From positions 1,240,001 through 1,304,000 of the forward strand of contig NZ_CP015839.1 in assembly GCF_001651805.1 (NCBI RefSeq): a DNA stretch of 64,000 nucleotides, written 5' to 3'. Both the position numbers and the translations under genes were made by a program. Numbering within the stretch: position 1 is the stretch's first letter; each line of letters opens with the position of its first letter. The DNA comes from Marinobacterium aestuarii (GTDB lineage: Bacteria; Pseudomonadota; Gammaproteobacteria; Pseudomonadales; Balneatricaceae). Positions 1 through 8,337 of the stretch are shown in pieces. The notes beneath the pieces are model-generated. The model was not told the DNA's origin and ran no database searches. It saw nothing but the letters and a program-made list of their open reading frames with translations.

Positions 1-1119
1 TGTATCGGTGTGCTGGCGCTGACCAATGATGATCAGGCGAACCTGGCCATTGCCATTGCCAGCAAGGTGCTGGTGCCCGAGCGTATGGTGATCAGTCGCA
101 CCGAATCCGATGTGACGACCTCAAACCTCGACTCCTTTGGCACCGATCTGGTAGTGGATCCGTTTCGCTCCTATGCCGAATACCTGGTGCTGACCACCCA
201 CGCCCCTTACACCCACCTGGTGTACGATTGGTTGCTGAATCCTTTGCACCGGCATATGGCGACGGTCAGCAAGCGTCGTGAAGGGCGCTGGATTATCTGC
301 GGTTATGGCCGTTTTGGTCGCGCGCTCTGTGGGGCTTTCCGCCAGGCCGGTGTCGAGCTGACACTGATCGATGAGGGCAGTGACGAGCTTGCGCAGCCGC
401 TGCACCGGGTGCGGGGCATAGGCACCGAGGCGGTGACGCTGCAGGACGCCGGCGTTGGCGATGCCGTCGGTTTAGTGGCTGGGACCTTTCACGATGCCGA
501 CAACCTGTCGATCATCATGACGGCGCGGGCGCTGAACCCGAAACTGATTACAGTGGTACGGCAGAATCTGGGCGAGAACGATCTGGTGTTTCAGAATTCG
601 CGGGCGGACTTTGTGATGGAGCCCGGCCGGATTATCGCCAATCGCATTCTGGCGCAGATCAAGACGCCCCTGCTGCCGGTGTTTATCGAGCGCATGCTGC
701 GTGAACACGACGATGTCTGGGCCCATGTGCTGCTCAATCGCATGAGTCATGTAGTGGGGGATCGGGAGCTGGACAGCTGGGGCATTCGGCTGTGCCCGGA
801 AGAAACCCCGGCGCTGCTGATGTTGCAGCCAGAGCAGGCGCTGAAACTGCGCACCCTGATGAAGGATCCGCGGGATCGCACCCGCAGCCTGAGCTGTCTG
901 GCGCTGATGCACCGGCGTGGCGCCGAGGTACGCCTGCTGCCGGGCGAGCTTTGCGAGTTGCAGGAAGGGGACGAATTACTGTTTTGTGGCTTGAGTGAAG
1001 CGCTGCATCAAATGGAGTGGACAGTGAATAATTACAATCTGTTGCAATACCTGCTTACCGGGCGGGAAAATAACGATACCTTGTTGTCGCGCTTGCTGAA
1101 TCTGGGAGCCAAAGGCTGA
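1..1119 (+). CDS. TrkA-N (RCK-type) NAD-binding protein, 5' partial
   Basis: The reading frame is open from base 1, so the gene starts upstream of the window; GTG at 10 is internal. The visible part begins within a first Rossmann-type TrkA-N domain (TNDDQANLAIA, then ISRTES and a GTDLVVDPF segment). A second TrkA-N domain follows with a clear nucleotide-binding motif, IICGYGRFG, about 95-103 residues from base 10. Two tandem TrkA-N units are typical of NAD-binding regulatory proteins of K+ channels and transporters. The missing N-terminus could carry a pore or membrane segment, but this cannot be seen. Its TGA overlaps the ATG of the next gene by one base (TGATG), so the two are probably translationally coupled. 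The family assignment is good; the transported ion is inferred. Confidence 0.8.
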   Translation, partial: CIGVLALTNDDQANLAIAIASKVLVPERMVISRTESDVTTSNLDSFGTDLVVDPFRSYAEYLVLTTHAPYTHLVYDWLLNPLHRHMATVSKRREGRWIICGYGRFGRALCGAFRQAGVELTLIDEGSDELAQPLHRVRGIGTEAVTLQDAGVGDAVGLVAGTFHDADNLSIIMTARALNPKLITVVRQNLGENDLVFQNSRADFVMEPGRIIANRILAQIKTPLLPVFIERMLREHDDVWAHVLLNRMSHVVGDRELDSWGIRLCPEETPALLMLQPEQALKLRTLMKDPRDRTRSLSCLALMHRRGAEVRLLPGELCELQEGDELLFCGLSEALHQMEWTVNNYNLLQYLLTGRENNDTLLSRLLNLGAKG

Positions 1120-2039
1120 TGGCTCATCTGTTGCTGGTGTTTACCGTGCTGTTCTGGGTTGGAAATTCGGTCATGGCACGGGCGATTCATCTGGAGTTCC
1201 CGCCCGTAAGCCTGGCCGCCTCGCGCTGGACCCTGGCCATGCTGATACTGCTGCCCTTCGTGTTGCCGCGTATCAGGCGCGAATGGCCGGTGATTCGCGC
1301 CAACTGGCCCATCATACTGCTGCTGTCGATACTGGGCGTTTCCTGCTTCAATACCCTCATTTATACCGGTCTGCAGACGACGACGGCGACCAACACCACC
1401 CTGATGCACTCGATGATTCCTGTGCTGATTCTGATTATCAGCCGGGTCTTTTTGCACCACGCCGTCAGCGGGCGGCAGTGGGTGGGCGTCACCCTGTCGA
1501 TGTGCGGGGTGCTGGTGTTGTTGAGTCAGGCCAGTATCGAGACCCTGCTCAGCCTTGAATTTAACCGCGGCGACCTGTGGATATTTGCCGCCGTGGCCGA
1601 CTGGGCACTCTACTCGGTGCTGCTGCGTTACAAGCCGGCTGAGCTCAGTGGTATGTCTTTTCTGGGCATTACCATTACGCTTGGGGCGCTGGTACTCTGG
1701 CTACCGGCATTGCTGGAGCTGAGCCAGGGGCGCATGCCAGAGCTTTCGCTGCACACAGGGGCGACGGTGCTCTACATGGCGATATTTCCGTCGATTCTGG
1801 CCTATATGTGCTGGAATCGTGGCGTTGCGGAACTTGGGGCCCCGGTGGCGGGTCTGTTTATCCACCTAATGCCGTTGTTTGGGTTGCTGATGTCGGTAAT
1901 CTTCCTTGGAGAGCAGGTTCAGGCTTTTCATTTTATCGGCATAGCCCTAATATTCGGGGGCATTTTTCTGGCCGTGGTTACTGATACACTGCGTAACCTG
2001 AGACCAACCAATTCACAGGAGTCTTCATGCAAAAGCTGA
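1119..2039 (+). CDS. DMT superfamily (EamA-type) transporter
   Basis: A 306-residue, very hydrophobic protein with about ten predicted membrane segments in two halves (roughly residues 1-135 and 150-285), the internal duplication typical of EamA-domain drug/metabolite transporters. It starts with MAHLLLVFTVLFWVGNSVMARAI-like sequence; the WxxNxV pattern near the N-terminus is common in this family. The late segment with an LGEQVQAFHFIGIALIFGG-like sequence matches the family's last two helices. It probably exports small metabolites or amino acids across the inner membrane, but the substrate cannot be read from the sequence. The start overlaps the previous stop by one base and the end overlaps the next gene by 13 bases, so the three genes look like one transcription unit. 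Confidence 0.85.
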   Translation: MAHLLLVFTVLFWVGNSVMARAIHLEFPPVSLAASRWTLAMLILLPFVLPRIRREWPVIRANWPIILLLSILGVSCFNTLIYTGLQTTTATNTTLMHSMIPVLILIISRVFLHHAVSGRQWVGVTLSMCGVLVLLSQASIETLLSLEFNRGDLWIFAAVADWALYSVLLRYKPAELSGMSFLGITITLGALVLWLPALLELSQGRMPELSLHTGATVLYMAIFPSILAYMCWNRGVAELGAPVAGLFIHLMPLFGLLMSVIFLGEQVQAFHFIGIALIFGGIFLAVVTDTLRNLRPTNSQESSCKS

Positions 2040-2914
2040 TGACCATCATGTTTGCCGTTTTTCTGAGTTTTACCCTGCTGGCACCAGGGGCCGACGCGGC
2101 CAAGCGTTTTGGCGGCGGTAGCAGTATTGGCAAGAGCTTCTCTATGCCCAAGAAAACGACAGCGCCGGCTGCCACTTCATCAACTACGCAGCAAAAAGCA
2201 GCCGCGCCTGCGACGGCACCGCGCAAGCCCGGTTTGGGCGGCATGCTCGGCGGCCTGCTGGCCGGTGGTCTGCTGGCATCCCTGTTTATGGGCGGCGCCT
2301 TTGACGGCATGCAGATGATGGACTTTGTGCTTATCGCGCTGCTGGCCTTTGCGGCCTTCAAGCTGTTTTCCATGTTCCGGCGCCAGAACGCACCGGCCTA
2401 TGCCGGCGCGGGTGGTGCGCCGGTACAGGATCGTGCCGCAAACTCCTACAGCGAGCCGATGGCGCGCACCAATGCCCAGGCAGAACCTGCTGCGGCGCCG
2501 GCCGGCGGTTTCGGTGCGGGTCTTGGTAGCACTGAAATTGAAACGCCGCACTGGTTCAACCGTGATGCTTTCGTTGTGGGGGCCCAGAAACACTTTAGCC
2601 ACCTGCAGAAGAGCTGGGATGAGCAAAACTGGGATGAGATCCGCAGCTACGTCTCCCCCGAACTCTTCACCGAACTGCAGGCCGAACGTGGCAAGGAGGG
2701 CGCGCAGAAGACCGAGGTGGTGTCTGTGATGGCAGAGCTGGCGGGCTTTATTGATAACAAGGATCACGTGGTGGCCAGTATCAACTTCTACGGCTGGCTG
2801 AAGGAAGAGTCCGATCAGACCACCGAGTTCAGCGAAGTCTGGCATCTGCAGCGTGACATGTCGGTTGAGAATGCTGACTGGGTTATCGTTGGTATTGAGC
2901 AGCCGGAAGCCTAG
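2027..2914 (+). CDS. Tim44-like domain membrane protein
   Basis: A 295-residue protein with a Sec-type signal peptide (residues 1 to about 25, cleavage near ADA/A), a low-complexity Ala/Thr/Lys stretch, and a Gly-rich stretch leading into a membrane segment (about 67-112). A soluble C-terminal domain (about 170-293) follows, starting with a FNRDAFVVGAQKHFSHLQKSW-like motif. That C-terminal pattern is the Tim44-like domain found in many gammaproteobacterial exported proteins; the bacterial function is not established. ATG at 2027 is preceded by a good AGGAG ribosome site (around 2017) and lies inside the end of the transporter gene. It is likely anchored in the envelope. No import role as in mitochondria should be assumed. 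Confidence 0.8.
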   Translation: MQKLMTIMFAVFLSFTLLAPGADAAKRFGGGSSIGKSFSMPKKTTAPAATSSTTQQKAAAPATAPRKPGLGGMLGGLLAGGLLASLFMGGAFDGMQMMDFVLIALLAFAAFKLFSMFRRQNAPAYAGAGGAPVQDRAANSYSEPMARTNAQAEPAAAPAGGFGAGLGSTEIETPHWFNRDAFVVGAQKHFSHLQKSWDEQNWDEIRSYVSPELFTELQAERGKEGAQKTEVVSVMAELAGFIDNKDHVVASINFYGWLKEESDQTTEFSEVWHLQRDMSVENADWVIVGIEQPEA

Positions 2915-2971
2915 TCGACTCGCTTCAATAGGGCTAATTGGCTGTTTTTTCAGGTAAATTGGCAAAGGGGG

Positions 2972-2998
2972 TTGCGCATCAGTGAAGCCCTCTATACT
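2972..2998 (+). promoter_or_regulatory. Promoter of tRNA-fMet copy 1
   Basis: TTGCGC at 2972-2977 and TATACT at 2993-2998 (or TACTAT two bases further, with 17-base spacing) lie just upstream of the tRNA. The same arrangement recurs before the other two tRNA-fMet genes, and the GC-rich sequence after the -10 resembles the discriminator of stable RNA promoters. Called by eye. Confidence 0.55.
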
Positions 2999-3014
2999 AT
3001 ACGCCCCACGTTGA

Positions 3015-3091
<77 letters not shown>

Positions 3092-3130
3092 CATTCAAGA
3101 GTTGGTAATCGAAAGTTATCAGTTCTGCAA

Positions 3131-3169
3131 AAAAAAGGCCTGAAGTTGAAAAGCTTCAGGCCTTTTTTG
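3131..3169 (+). terminator. Intrinsic terminator after tRNA-fMet copy 1
   Basis: A run of A, then GGCCTGAAG, loop TTGAAAAG, CTTCAGGCC and a T run: a strong hairpin with poly-T, also symmetrical enough to work from the minus strand. It is the first of a series of related terminators, one after almost every tRNA or tRNA remnant in this locus. Confidence 0.85.
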
Positions 3170-3200
3170 TTATTTGTCGTTAGTAGAGGAGCAAAGAAGA

Positions 3201-3263
3201 CGTCGGGCTCGCTCTTTATAACTGCAGCGAAGGTCTTAGGTTCAAATCCTGTCCCCGCTACCA
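3201..3263 (+). repeat. tRNA-fMet 3'-half remnant R1
   Basis: Matches the tRNA from the anticodon stem (CGTCGGGCTC) to the final CCA, but the anticodon loop is replaced by a longer segment containing TCGCT...AGCGA, and the 5' acceptor strand and D arm are absent. It cannot fold as a tRNA. The T arm and CCA end are intact. A terminator follows at 3274-3311. Confidence 0.8.
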
Positions 3264-3273
3264 TATTTAGAGA

Positions 3274-3311
3274 GAAGGCTGGAGTCGAAAGATTCCAGCC
3301 TTCTTTCGTTT
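3274..3311 (+). terminator. Intrinsic terminator after remnant R1
   Basis: GAAGGCTGGA, loop GTCGAAAGA, TCCAGCCTTC, then T-rich sequence. It has the same position relative to the remnant as the terminator after the intact tRNA, but a different stem sequence. Confidence 0.75.
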
Positions 3312-3332
3312 TTGAGCAGTGAGGGCAAAAAG

Positions 3333-3395
3333 CGTCGGGCTCGCTCTTCATAACGGAAGCGAAGGTCATAGGCTCAGGTCCTGTTCCCGCTACCC
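3333..3395 (+). repeat. tRNA-fMet 3'-half remnant R2
   Basis: Same architecture and length (63 bases) as R1: CGTCGGGCTC, the enlarged loop with TCGCTCTTC...GAAGCGA, then a mutated T arm (AGGCTCAGGTCCT) and CCGCTACC with the terminal A changed to C. More decayed than R1. Confidence 0.75.
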
Positions 3396-3432
3396 TATTT
3401 AGAGATCAATAATTGTTGATTATTGGTCTTGC

Positions 3433-3472
3433 AAAAAAAGGTCTGAAGTTGAAAAGCCTCAGGCTTTTTTTG
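3433..3472 (+). terminator. Intrinsic terminator after R2, next to the intron insertion site
   Basis: AAAAAAAGG, a TCTGAAG-type stem with loop TTGAAAAG, then CCTCAGGC and a long T run. The group II intron begins six bases after the T run, at 3478. Confidence 0.8.
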
Positions 3473-3930
3473 TTATTGTGCGCCAGGCATGGCGCGTAGC
3501 GCCTTGATTGGCGCTGTTCCGGTACGCGTGGTGGCGGCCGGATGACTTGGTGGTGAAAGTCCACTATCGGCCCGGCAAGGGGAACGATTAGCCGAACGGC
3601 AAGGGTGTCCACCGCGAGGTGGAATCTGAAGGAAGCCGAAGGCAAAGCACTGGCCCGACGAACAGAAATCGCATAGGAGGCGGTCGCCGTGGGTGAGGAG
3701 GCAATTATCTTCAAAGCCCCATTCTTGCACGGAAACGGTGGACGTAAATGCGGCGGGTATAAGTGTGAAGGTCACGTGTCTTACCCTGGGAGCTCTGCTG
3801 TCCTGCCTCTGGCTACGGCCGTCGCGAGGCGGCCGGATGGGATAGCAGATGTCAGCAGACGCCATAGTAGGTCTGTTACCGCAGACTGAAGGGCTGAACA
3901 TGTCATACGAATCGGGAGCTCTGTGCCTTG

Positions 3931-4323
3931 ATGACCCTGAACATCGCAGATACAGCCGCTGAAAAGGCGCTGCTCACCGACGCGGATGGCGGGCGGAACC
4001 CGTCAGAGTCCCCGGCTGAGGCGATGCCGGTCACAGCGGAGACAGACCCACTTCCGAGCGGGGCCGATGTCGATCTGATGTCGGCGGTACTGGCCCGTGG
4101 CAATATGCTGCGGGCCTTCGATCGGGTGCGCCGCAACAAGGGCGCCCCCGGGGTTGATGGCATGACAGTGGCGGCGCTCAAGCCCTACCTGCAACGTCAT
4201 TGGCCCCAGATCAAACAGCTACTGCTGGACGGGCGTTACCGTCCGCAACCGGTGCGCAAAGTGGAGATCCCCAAGCCCGGTGGCGGTGTCCGTATGCTGG
4301 GCATTCCGACGGTGGTTTCATAA
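3931..4323 (+). pseudogene. ltrA: Group II intron reverse transcriptase, N-terminal fragment
   Basis: Encodes the start of an LtrA-type reverse transcriptase/maturase: a variable leader, then LMSAVLARGNMLRAFDRVRRNKGAPGVDG (the RT-0/RT-1 region) and KVEIPKPGGGVRMLGIPTV. The family continues LGIPTVLDRLIQQ, but here the frame runs into foreign sequence after the V codon (about 4313) and stops at 4321. The missing rest is found at 7244-8268. ATG 3931 was preferred over TTG 3928. Truncated by the serine-recombinase element, so no working product is expected from this part alone. Confidence 0.88.
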
Positions 4324-6408
4324 TGCACCTCCTGCAGTAGGCTTTTGCATGCCTTCACCTTTTTTGATCTTGGCGGAGTGGCGGACCCAGGTCTCCAGCT
4401 CGTTTTCTTGCTGGGGGTTCAGGACAATCCAGTAGGGCGCTCCGCGCCTGAGCTGCCGTGCTTTGATTACAGCATGCTGAATCCAATAATGGACCACATG
4501 GATGCTGACGCCAAAGCGGTCAGCGACTTGCTTGACGGATAGCTCCTCAGGCCGCTTGAGGTCGGGATGCGTAATCGCGTAACGATAGCGGATCCAACTG
4601 ATCATGGCGGCGGTAAAAGGCTTGTCCTTGGCGCTGAGCAGCCCCTCCTCGTTAAGACATTGGGCGATGTCGACGTCACTGAGCGTCTGCGCCAATACGC
4701 GTACGCGCTCAACGGTCTCGGCGCCGTAACGCAGGCGGTCCGCTATCTTGGACGGGAGGGTCACCACCACATCCGTACAAGCGCCCCCTTGCCAGCGCAC
4801 GTGGAGCAGCGCCTGCGGCTCCCCTCGGGCCCGCTCGACCGTGATGTCCTTGATAAGCAGACGCAACAGGCGTTTGCGGTCCTTCGCCGACGTAGTGGGC
4901 GCGCGCCACAGGCGGGGAAAGTCTTGCGCGAGCGCCAGCACCTTGGCCTTCTGTTCAGCCGTAGCCACCCGCGCCTCACAGCGCTGCTGCTCGGCGTATT
5001 GGGCTTTGAGGGCTTCGAGCTGCTCAAGGGCGGCGTTCCAGCGTTGTTCCAGGGTCGCGGCGACCAGACGATTGCTTGGGTCCACCTCCTGGTAGCGTCG
5101 CTCGGCCAGCTGAGCCTCGTAGGCGGCGCGCTCCAGGCGCATCTCCCACTGCCGCAACGCAGCCGCGTCCCGCTCCTCCAGTTGCTCGAGGGCCGACACT
5201 GCCAAGGTGAGCTGGGCCGGCCGCAGCGCGCTCAGCACCTGTGCTGCGATCGCCGTATCCAAAGCCTCGCAGCGCAGTGTCATGCAGGCGGCGGTGGCCA
5301 GTCCCTCGCGCCGTCGCCAGTTGCACTCGTAGGCAGGGTAGCGCCCCCCGTTACCCCGGTAGCGCACGGTAAGCTTACGCCCGCAGCAGCCACAGAGCAG
5401 AAGTCCCTGGAGCAGGGCCATGCCTTCGCGTGCCGGACCGCTCAAGACCCTCGCTTCGCGGTTGGTGCGGTTTTGCGCCAAGCGCGTTTGATTGTCCTGG
5501 TATTCCTGCCAGCTGATATAGCCCGGGTGATGGTCCGGCAAGGTGATCAGCCAATCCGCATGGGGTACGGCCTGGCTGCCCTGCTGCACCTCGCCTTCGG
5601 GGGTGACGGTCCGGCGCGACTGATAGCGGCCAAAGACATAGGTCCCGGCGTAGCTCGGATTTTTCAACAGGCCGAGCACACGGCTGTGACTGAGGCGTCC
5701 CCACACGAGCTTGCCATCCCAGGCGCCGCCGTAAGCGCGCTTGGGAAAACGCAACGCCAGATCCGCAAAGCGCTGTACCACGGCATAGGCGCTGCCGGTT
5801 TTGTGAAACAGCTGAAACACCAGGCGCACCGCCCCGCGCACTTCTTCATTCGGGTCCAGCACGATGTGCCCCTGGTCGTCGTAGCACAAGCCGACCGGCA
5901 GTGGAAAGCGCAACTCCCCCTTCTTGGCCTTGTTTAACTTGCCGCCCTGGAGGCGCGCGCGCAGAAAATGCAGCTCTGCCTGCGCCAGTGTGCCCTTGAG
6001 CCCGAGCAGGAGGCCATCGTTGAAGTCGGCAGGGTCGTAGCTGCCGTCTTCGTCGATGACCAGTGTGGCGGTCAGGGCACAGAGTTCGATCAAGCGATGC
6101 CAATCGAGGTTCGAGCGGGCGAGTCGTGAGGCCTCCAGCGCAAAGACGGCACCGACCTGGCCCATCGAGACATCCGCGATCAGGCGCTTGAAGTCGTCCC
6201 GTCCGCTCATCTGCGCGCCCGACACCCCCAGATCCTTGTCGAGGATCCGAATGGCCGTCGGCGGCCATCCCAGTGCCTGGGCCTTCTCCCGCAGCCCGTA
6301 CTGGCGTTCGGTGCTTTCCTGGTGGAAGCGCACCTGCCCCATCGTCGACTGGCAGATATAGATGTACGCGGGCTTCGCCCGGTGTTGCTCGGTCACTGTT
6401 GCACTCAT
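4318..6408 (-). CDS. Large serine recombinase
   Basis: A 696-residue site-specific recombinase. The N-terminal resolvase/invertase domain has YIYICQSTMGQV (catalytic Ser within QST) and the conserved LEASRLARSN and DGLLLGLKG segments. A recombinase domain follows (LLKNPSYAGTYVFGRY), then a zinc-ribbon with LCGCCGRKL and a later YECN, and a coiled-coil-like Glu/Arg-rich stretch. The C-terminus is unusually long and includes a helix-turn-helix-like SVKQVADRFGVSIHVVHYWIQ. ATG 6408 was chosen because GAGGAGG lies directly upstream; an ATG at 6429 is possible. It is expected to catalyse insertion and excision of the element through a 2-base core. It starts 137 bases after the DUF6788-like gene ends, in the same orientation. 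Confidence 0.88.
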   Translation of the reverse strand: MSATVTEQHRAKPAYIYICQSTMGQVRFHQESTERQYGLREKAQALGWPPTAIRILDKDLGVSGAQMSGRDDFKRLIADVSMGQVGAVFALEASRLARSNLDWHRLIELCALTATLVIDEDGSYDPADFNDGLLLGLKGTLAQAELHFLRARLQGGKLNKAKKGELRFPLPVGLCYDDQGHIVLDPNEEVRGAVRLVFQLFHKTGSAYAVVQRFADLALRFPKRAYGGAWDGKLVWGRLSHSRVLGLLKNPSYAGTYVFGRYQSRRTVTPEGEVQQGSQAVPHADWLITLPDHHPGYISWQEYQDNQTRLAQNRTNREARVLSGPAREGMALLQGLLLCGCCGRKLTVRYRGNGGRYPAYECNWRRREGLATAACMTLRCEALDTAIAAQVLSALRPAQLTLAVSALEQLEERDAAALRQWEMRLERAAYEAQLAERRYQEVDPSNRLVAATLEQRWNAALEQLEALKAQYAEQQRCEARVATAEQKAKVLALAQDFPRLWRAPTTSAKDRKRLLRLLIKDITVERARGEPQALLHVRWQGGACTDVVVTLPSKIADRLRYGAETVERVRVLAQTLSDVDIAQCLNEEGLLSAKDKPFTAAMISWIRYRYAITHPDLKRPEELSVKQVADRFGVSIHVVHYWIQHAVIKARQLRRGAPYWIVLNPQQENELETWVRHSAKIKKGEGMQKPTAGGAL

Positions 6409-6544
6409 CGCAGGCCTCCTCGTTCGCACAGAATGGGGTCTCTTGATCGAGCCAGGCTTCGAGCATGTTGGCGATGAGGGTGGTGGCTAGGGCCAAGTCG
6501 AGGGTCTCGGTGAGCGTCGTGGGGGCGTCGCTCGCCGGCATGGC

Positions 6545-6877
6545 TCAGAACGCCTCGCGGCGGTGGAGCAGTTCGCGGTTGATCGCACAGAGTTCGTCGA
6601 GGATCTCGCGAATGCGCCGGTAGTTGTCCAGGTACGCGGTCACTTGGGCTTGATAGTCCTGCGGCACGTAATCCATCTGCGGCCGCGCCCCGGTGCGACT
6701 GACGGAGAGATAATACTTGGGGCCGTGACCGGGGCCTTTGGCGCATTTGCAGCCGGGTTTGCCACAGCGTTTGTAGCGTTCGATGAGCGAGCCGCGCAGC
6801 ACGGCTTCCAATGGCGGAAGCTGACGTAGTAGCGCCTTGCGGCGCCGGCGCAGGCTCGCCGAGGCCTTGTCCTGCAT
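6545..6877 (-). CDS. DUF6788-like accessory protein of the recombinase element
   Basis: A 110-residue protein: basic N-terminal helix (RRRRKALLRQLPPLEAVL), then RYKRCGKPGCKCAKG, a compact Cys motif suggesting a small zinc or nucleic-acid-binding knuckle, then GPKYYLSVSRTG and a helical tail. I recognise this as the type of protein (DUF6788) commonly encoded beside serine recombinases of this element class; its function is not known to me. A 10-base inverted repeat at 6881-6910 lies immediately upstream of its start, so it may be the first gene controlled by that site. Confidence 0.75.
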   Translation of the reverse strand: MQDKASASLRRRRKALLRQLPPLEAVLRGSLIERYKRCGKPGCKCAKGPGHGPKYYLSVSRTGARPQMDYVPQDYQAQVTAYLDNYRRIREILDELCAINRELLHRREAF

Positions 6878-6880
6878 GCC

Positions 6881-6910
6881 TATCAGACCACGTTATTAAC
6901 TGGTCTGATA
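6881..6910. promoter_or_regulatory. Perfect 10-bp inverted repeat, candidate operator
   Basis: TATCAGACCA (6881-6890), ten unrelated bases, then TGGTCTGATA (6901-6910): a perfect two-arm palindrome. It ends four bases upstream of the DUF6788-like start codon and lies in the 48-base gap between that gene and the DUF5372-like gene. It could be an operator or recombinase-accessory site; the arms are too widely spaced and not T-rich enough for a terminator. Confidence 0.6.
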
Positions 6911-6925
6911 TTGGTTCAGCTGTGC

Positions 6926-7198
6926 TCATTCGTCAACCCTCCTGTTGGGCGCCAGGGCTTCCACAAGTTCAGCAAGCTGGAGCAGTGCGTCGAACTCGGC
7001 CAGCAGGGCAGGTCCATCAGGCGTGCCGCCGGGCGATGGCTCGCCCCAGTCGGTCCATTCGCGAGGTACGGCGAAGGTGGCGAGCTCCGGGTGCCGGAGC
7101 ATGAGTGTCTCGATGCCGGAGACACGCCGGGTCTTTAGGGCTTCGAGGTAGCGTCCGTGCAAGGGATGGAAAGGGTGGGTGATGGTGGCCGATCCCAA
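6926..7198 (-). CDS. DUF5372-like protein of the recombinase element
   Basis: A 90-residue protein reading ATITHPFHPLHG, RRVSGIETLMLRHPEL and FAVPREWTDWGEP, a pattern I recognise as the DUF5372 family often found next to DUF6788 and serine recombinase genes. The only plausible start inside the element is TTG at 7198, which gives MGSATITHPFHP; no good ribosome site is visible. The longer open frame upstream (to 7468) runs antisense to the reverse transcriptase and is not credible. Function unknown; the position at the right edge of the element suggests a conserved part of the module. Confidence 0.65.
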   Translation of the reverse strand: MGSATITHPFHPLHGRYLEALKTRRVSGIETLMLRHPELATFAVPREWTDWGEPSPGGTPDGPALLAEFDALLQLAELVEALAPNRRVDE

Positions 7199-7243
7199 AA
7201 CCGCATTGTGCGCCAGTGCAGTTCGCGATGACCGTCCCCAGTG

Positions 7244-8268
7244 TCCTCGACCGCCTGATCCAGCAGGCATTGCATCAGGTACTGAGCCCAGTGTTCGAGC
7301 CGACGTTCTCGGCGCACAGCTACGGCTTCCGTCCGGGCCGCAGTGCCGCGCAAGCGGTCCAGCAAGCCCGTACTTATATGGAAGAAGGTCGCCGCTGGGT
7401 GGTCGACGTCGACCTGGAGCAGTTCTTTGACTGTGTGAACCACGACATCCTGATGTCCCGGGTTGCACGCAGGGTCAAGGACAAAGGGGTGCTGAAGCTG
7501 ATCCGGGCCTATCTTCAGGCCGGCATTCTTGAGGGTGGGATAGTGGCAGTGCGGCAGGAAGGCACGCCGCAAGGCGGCCCGCTCTCGCCGCTGCTGTCCA
7601 ATATCCTGTTGACCGATCTGGATCGGGAACTGGAGCGCAGAGGGCATCGCTTCTGTCGTTACGCGGATGACTGCAACATCTATGTGCATAGTCAGCGAGC
7701 CGGCGAGCGTGTTCTGGCTTCTTTGACCGGATTCCTCGAGACGCGCCTAAAGCTCAAGGTAAACCGTGCCAAGAGCGCGGTGGACCGGCCATGGAAGCGC
7801 AGCTTCCTCGGTTATACGGTCGACACGCGCCAGCGGAATATCCGCTTGAAGGTCGCCGAAAAACCACTTGAACGGCTTAAGAGCGCCTTGAAGCTGGCGT
7901 TCCGCAAAGGCCGGGGACGGAAGATCTACCGGACGGTGGAGATGCTGTCCCCGAAACTGCGGGGCTGGGTGAACTACTTCCGACATGCGGACGTGAAGGG
8001 GGTCTTTGAGCAGCTGGACGGCTGGATCCGCCGCCACCTGCGCAAGATCCTGTGGCGTCAGTGGAAGCGCCCGTTCACCCGCGCCAAGATGCTGATGCGG
8101 TTGGGGTTGTCTGAAGAACGCGCGTGGCGCAGTGCCACCAATGGGCGGGGCCCGTGGTGGAACTCAGGCGCCTCGCATCTGAATCAGGCGTTGCCAAAAA
8201 AGGTGTTTGATCGAATCGGACTGGTATCGCTAATGGCTCAATACCATCGGCTCAAAAGTATGACATGA
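7244..8268 (+). pseudogene. ltrA: Group II intron reverse transcriptase/maturase, C-terminal fragment
   Basis: The remaining 341 residues of the split LtrA-type protein: LDRLIQQALHQVL, SYGFRPGRSA, VVDVDLEQFFDCVNHD (RT-3 Asp), GTPQGGPLSPLLSN, and the catalytic RYADD box. A maturase domain X follows (LRGWVNYFRHADVKGVF...), with about 60 further residues but no recognisable HNH endonuclease. Lack of the endonuclease is common in bacterial introns that use single-stranded or hairpin targets. An ATG at 7216 or 7228 could in principle start a truncated protein retaining the YADD box and domain X. The stop codon at 8266-8268 abuts intron domain V. Confidence 0.88.
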
Positions 8269-8337
8269 ACCGCCGTATACGGAACCGTACGTACGGTGGT
8301 GTGAGAGGACGGAGGCCGTGAGGCCTCCTCCTACTCG
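8266..8337 (+). ncRNA. Group II intron domains V and VI
   Basis: Domain V: ACCGCCGTA (8269-8277) pairs with TACGGTGGT (8292-8300, one G-T wobble) around an inner TACG-GAAC-CGTA hairpin with a two-base CG bulge. Domain VI: a GAGGAC-GGAGGCC stem with GTGA loop and GGCCTCCTCC return strand, containing an A in CTACTC that could be the branch point a few bases from the 3' end. Read by eye. Confidence 0.75.

Larger units (their letters stand above)
4314..7244. mobile_element. Serine-recombinase element nested in the intron RT gene
   Basis: About 2.9 kb inserted in the reverse transcriptase gene. Joining ...CCGACGGT (to 4313) to CCTCGACCGC (from 7245) restores the LtrA sequence PTVLDR in frame; the likely crossover dinucleotide is GT, present at both ends (4312-4313 and 7243-7244). 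Two-base cores are typical of serine recombinases, and no long inverted repeats or target duplication are seen. Cargo on the minus strand: a DUF5372-like protein, a DUF6788-like protein and a large serine recombinase whose stop codon lies within ten bases of the left end. The end positions are inferred from the restored reading frame. Confidence 0.8.

Noticed and set aside
4567-5937. 456-codon plus-strand open frame
   Set aside because: Antisense to the serine recombinase, which has the catalytic Ser motif and zinc ribbon.
5846-6541. 231-codon minus-strand frame starting MPASDAPTTLTET between DUF6788 and the recombinase
   Set aside because: Only the first 45 codons lie outside the recombinase gene; the rest is a shadow of it. 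The short non-overlapping start could be a leader peptide, but there is no independent support.
7135-7689. 184-codon minus-strand frame across the element/RT junction
   Set aside because: Mostly antisense to the reverse transcriptase fragment; the DUF5372-like frame in another phase explains the part inside the element.
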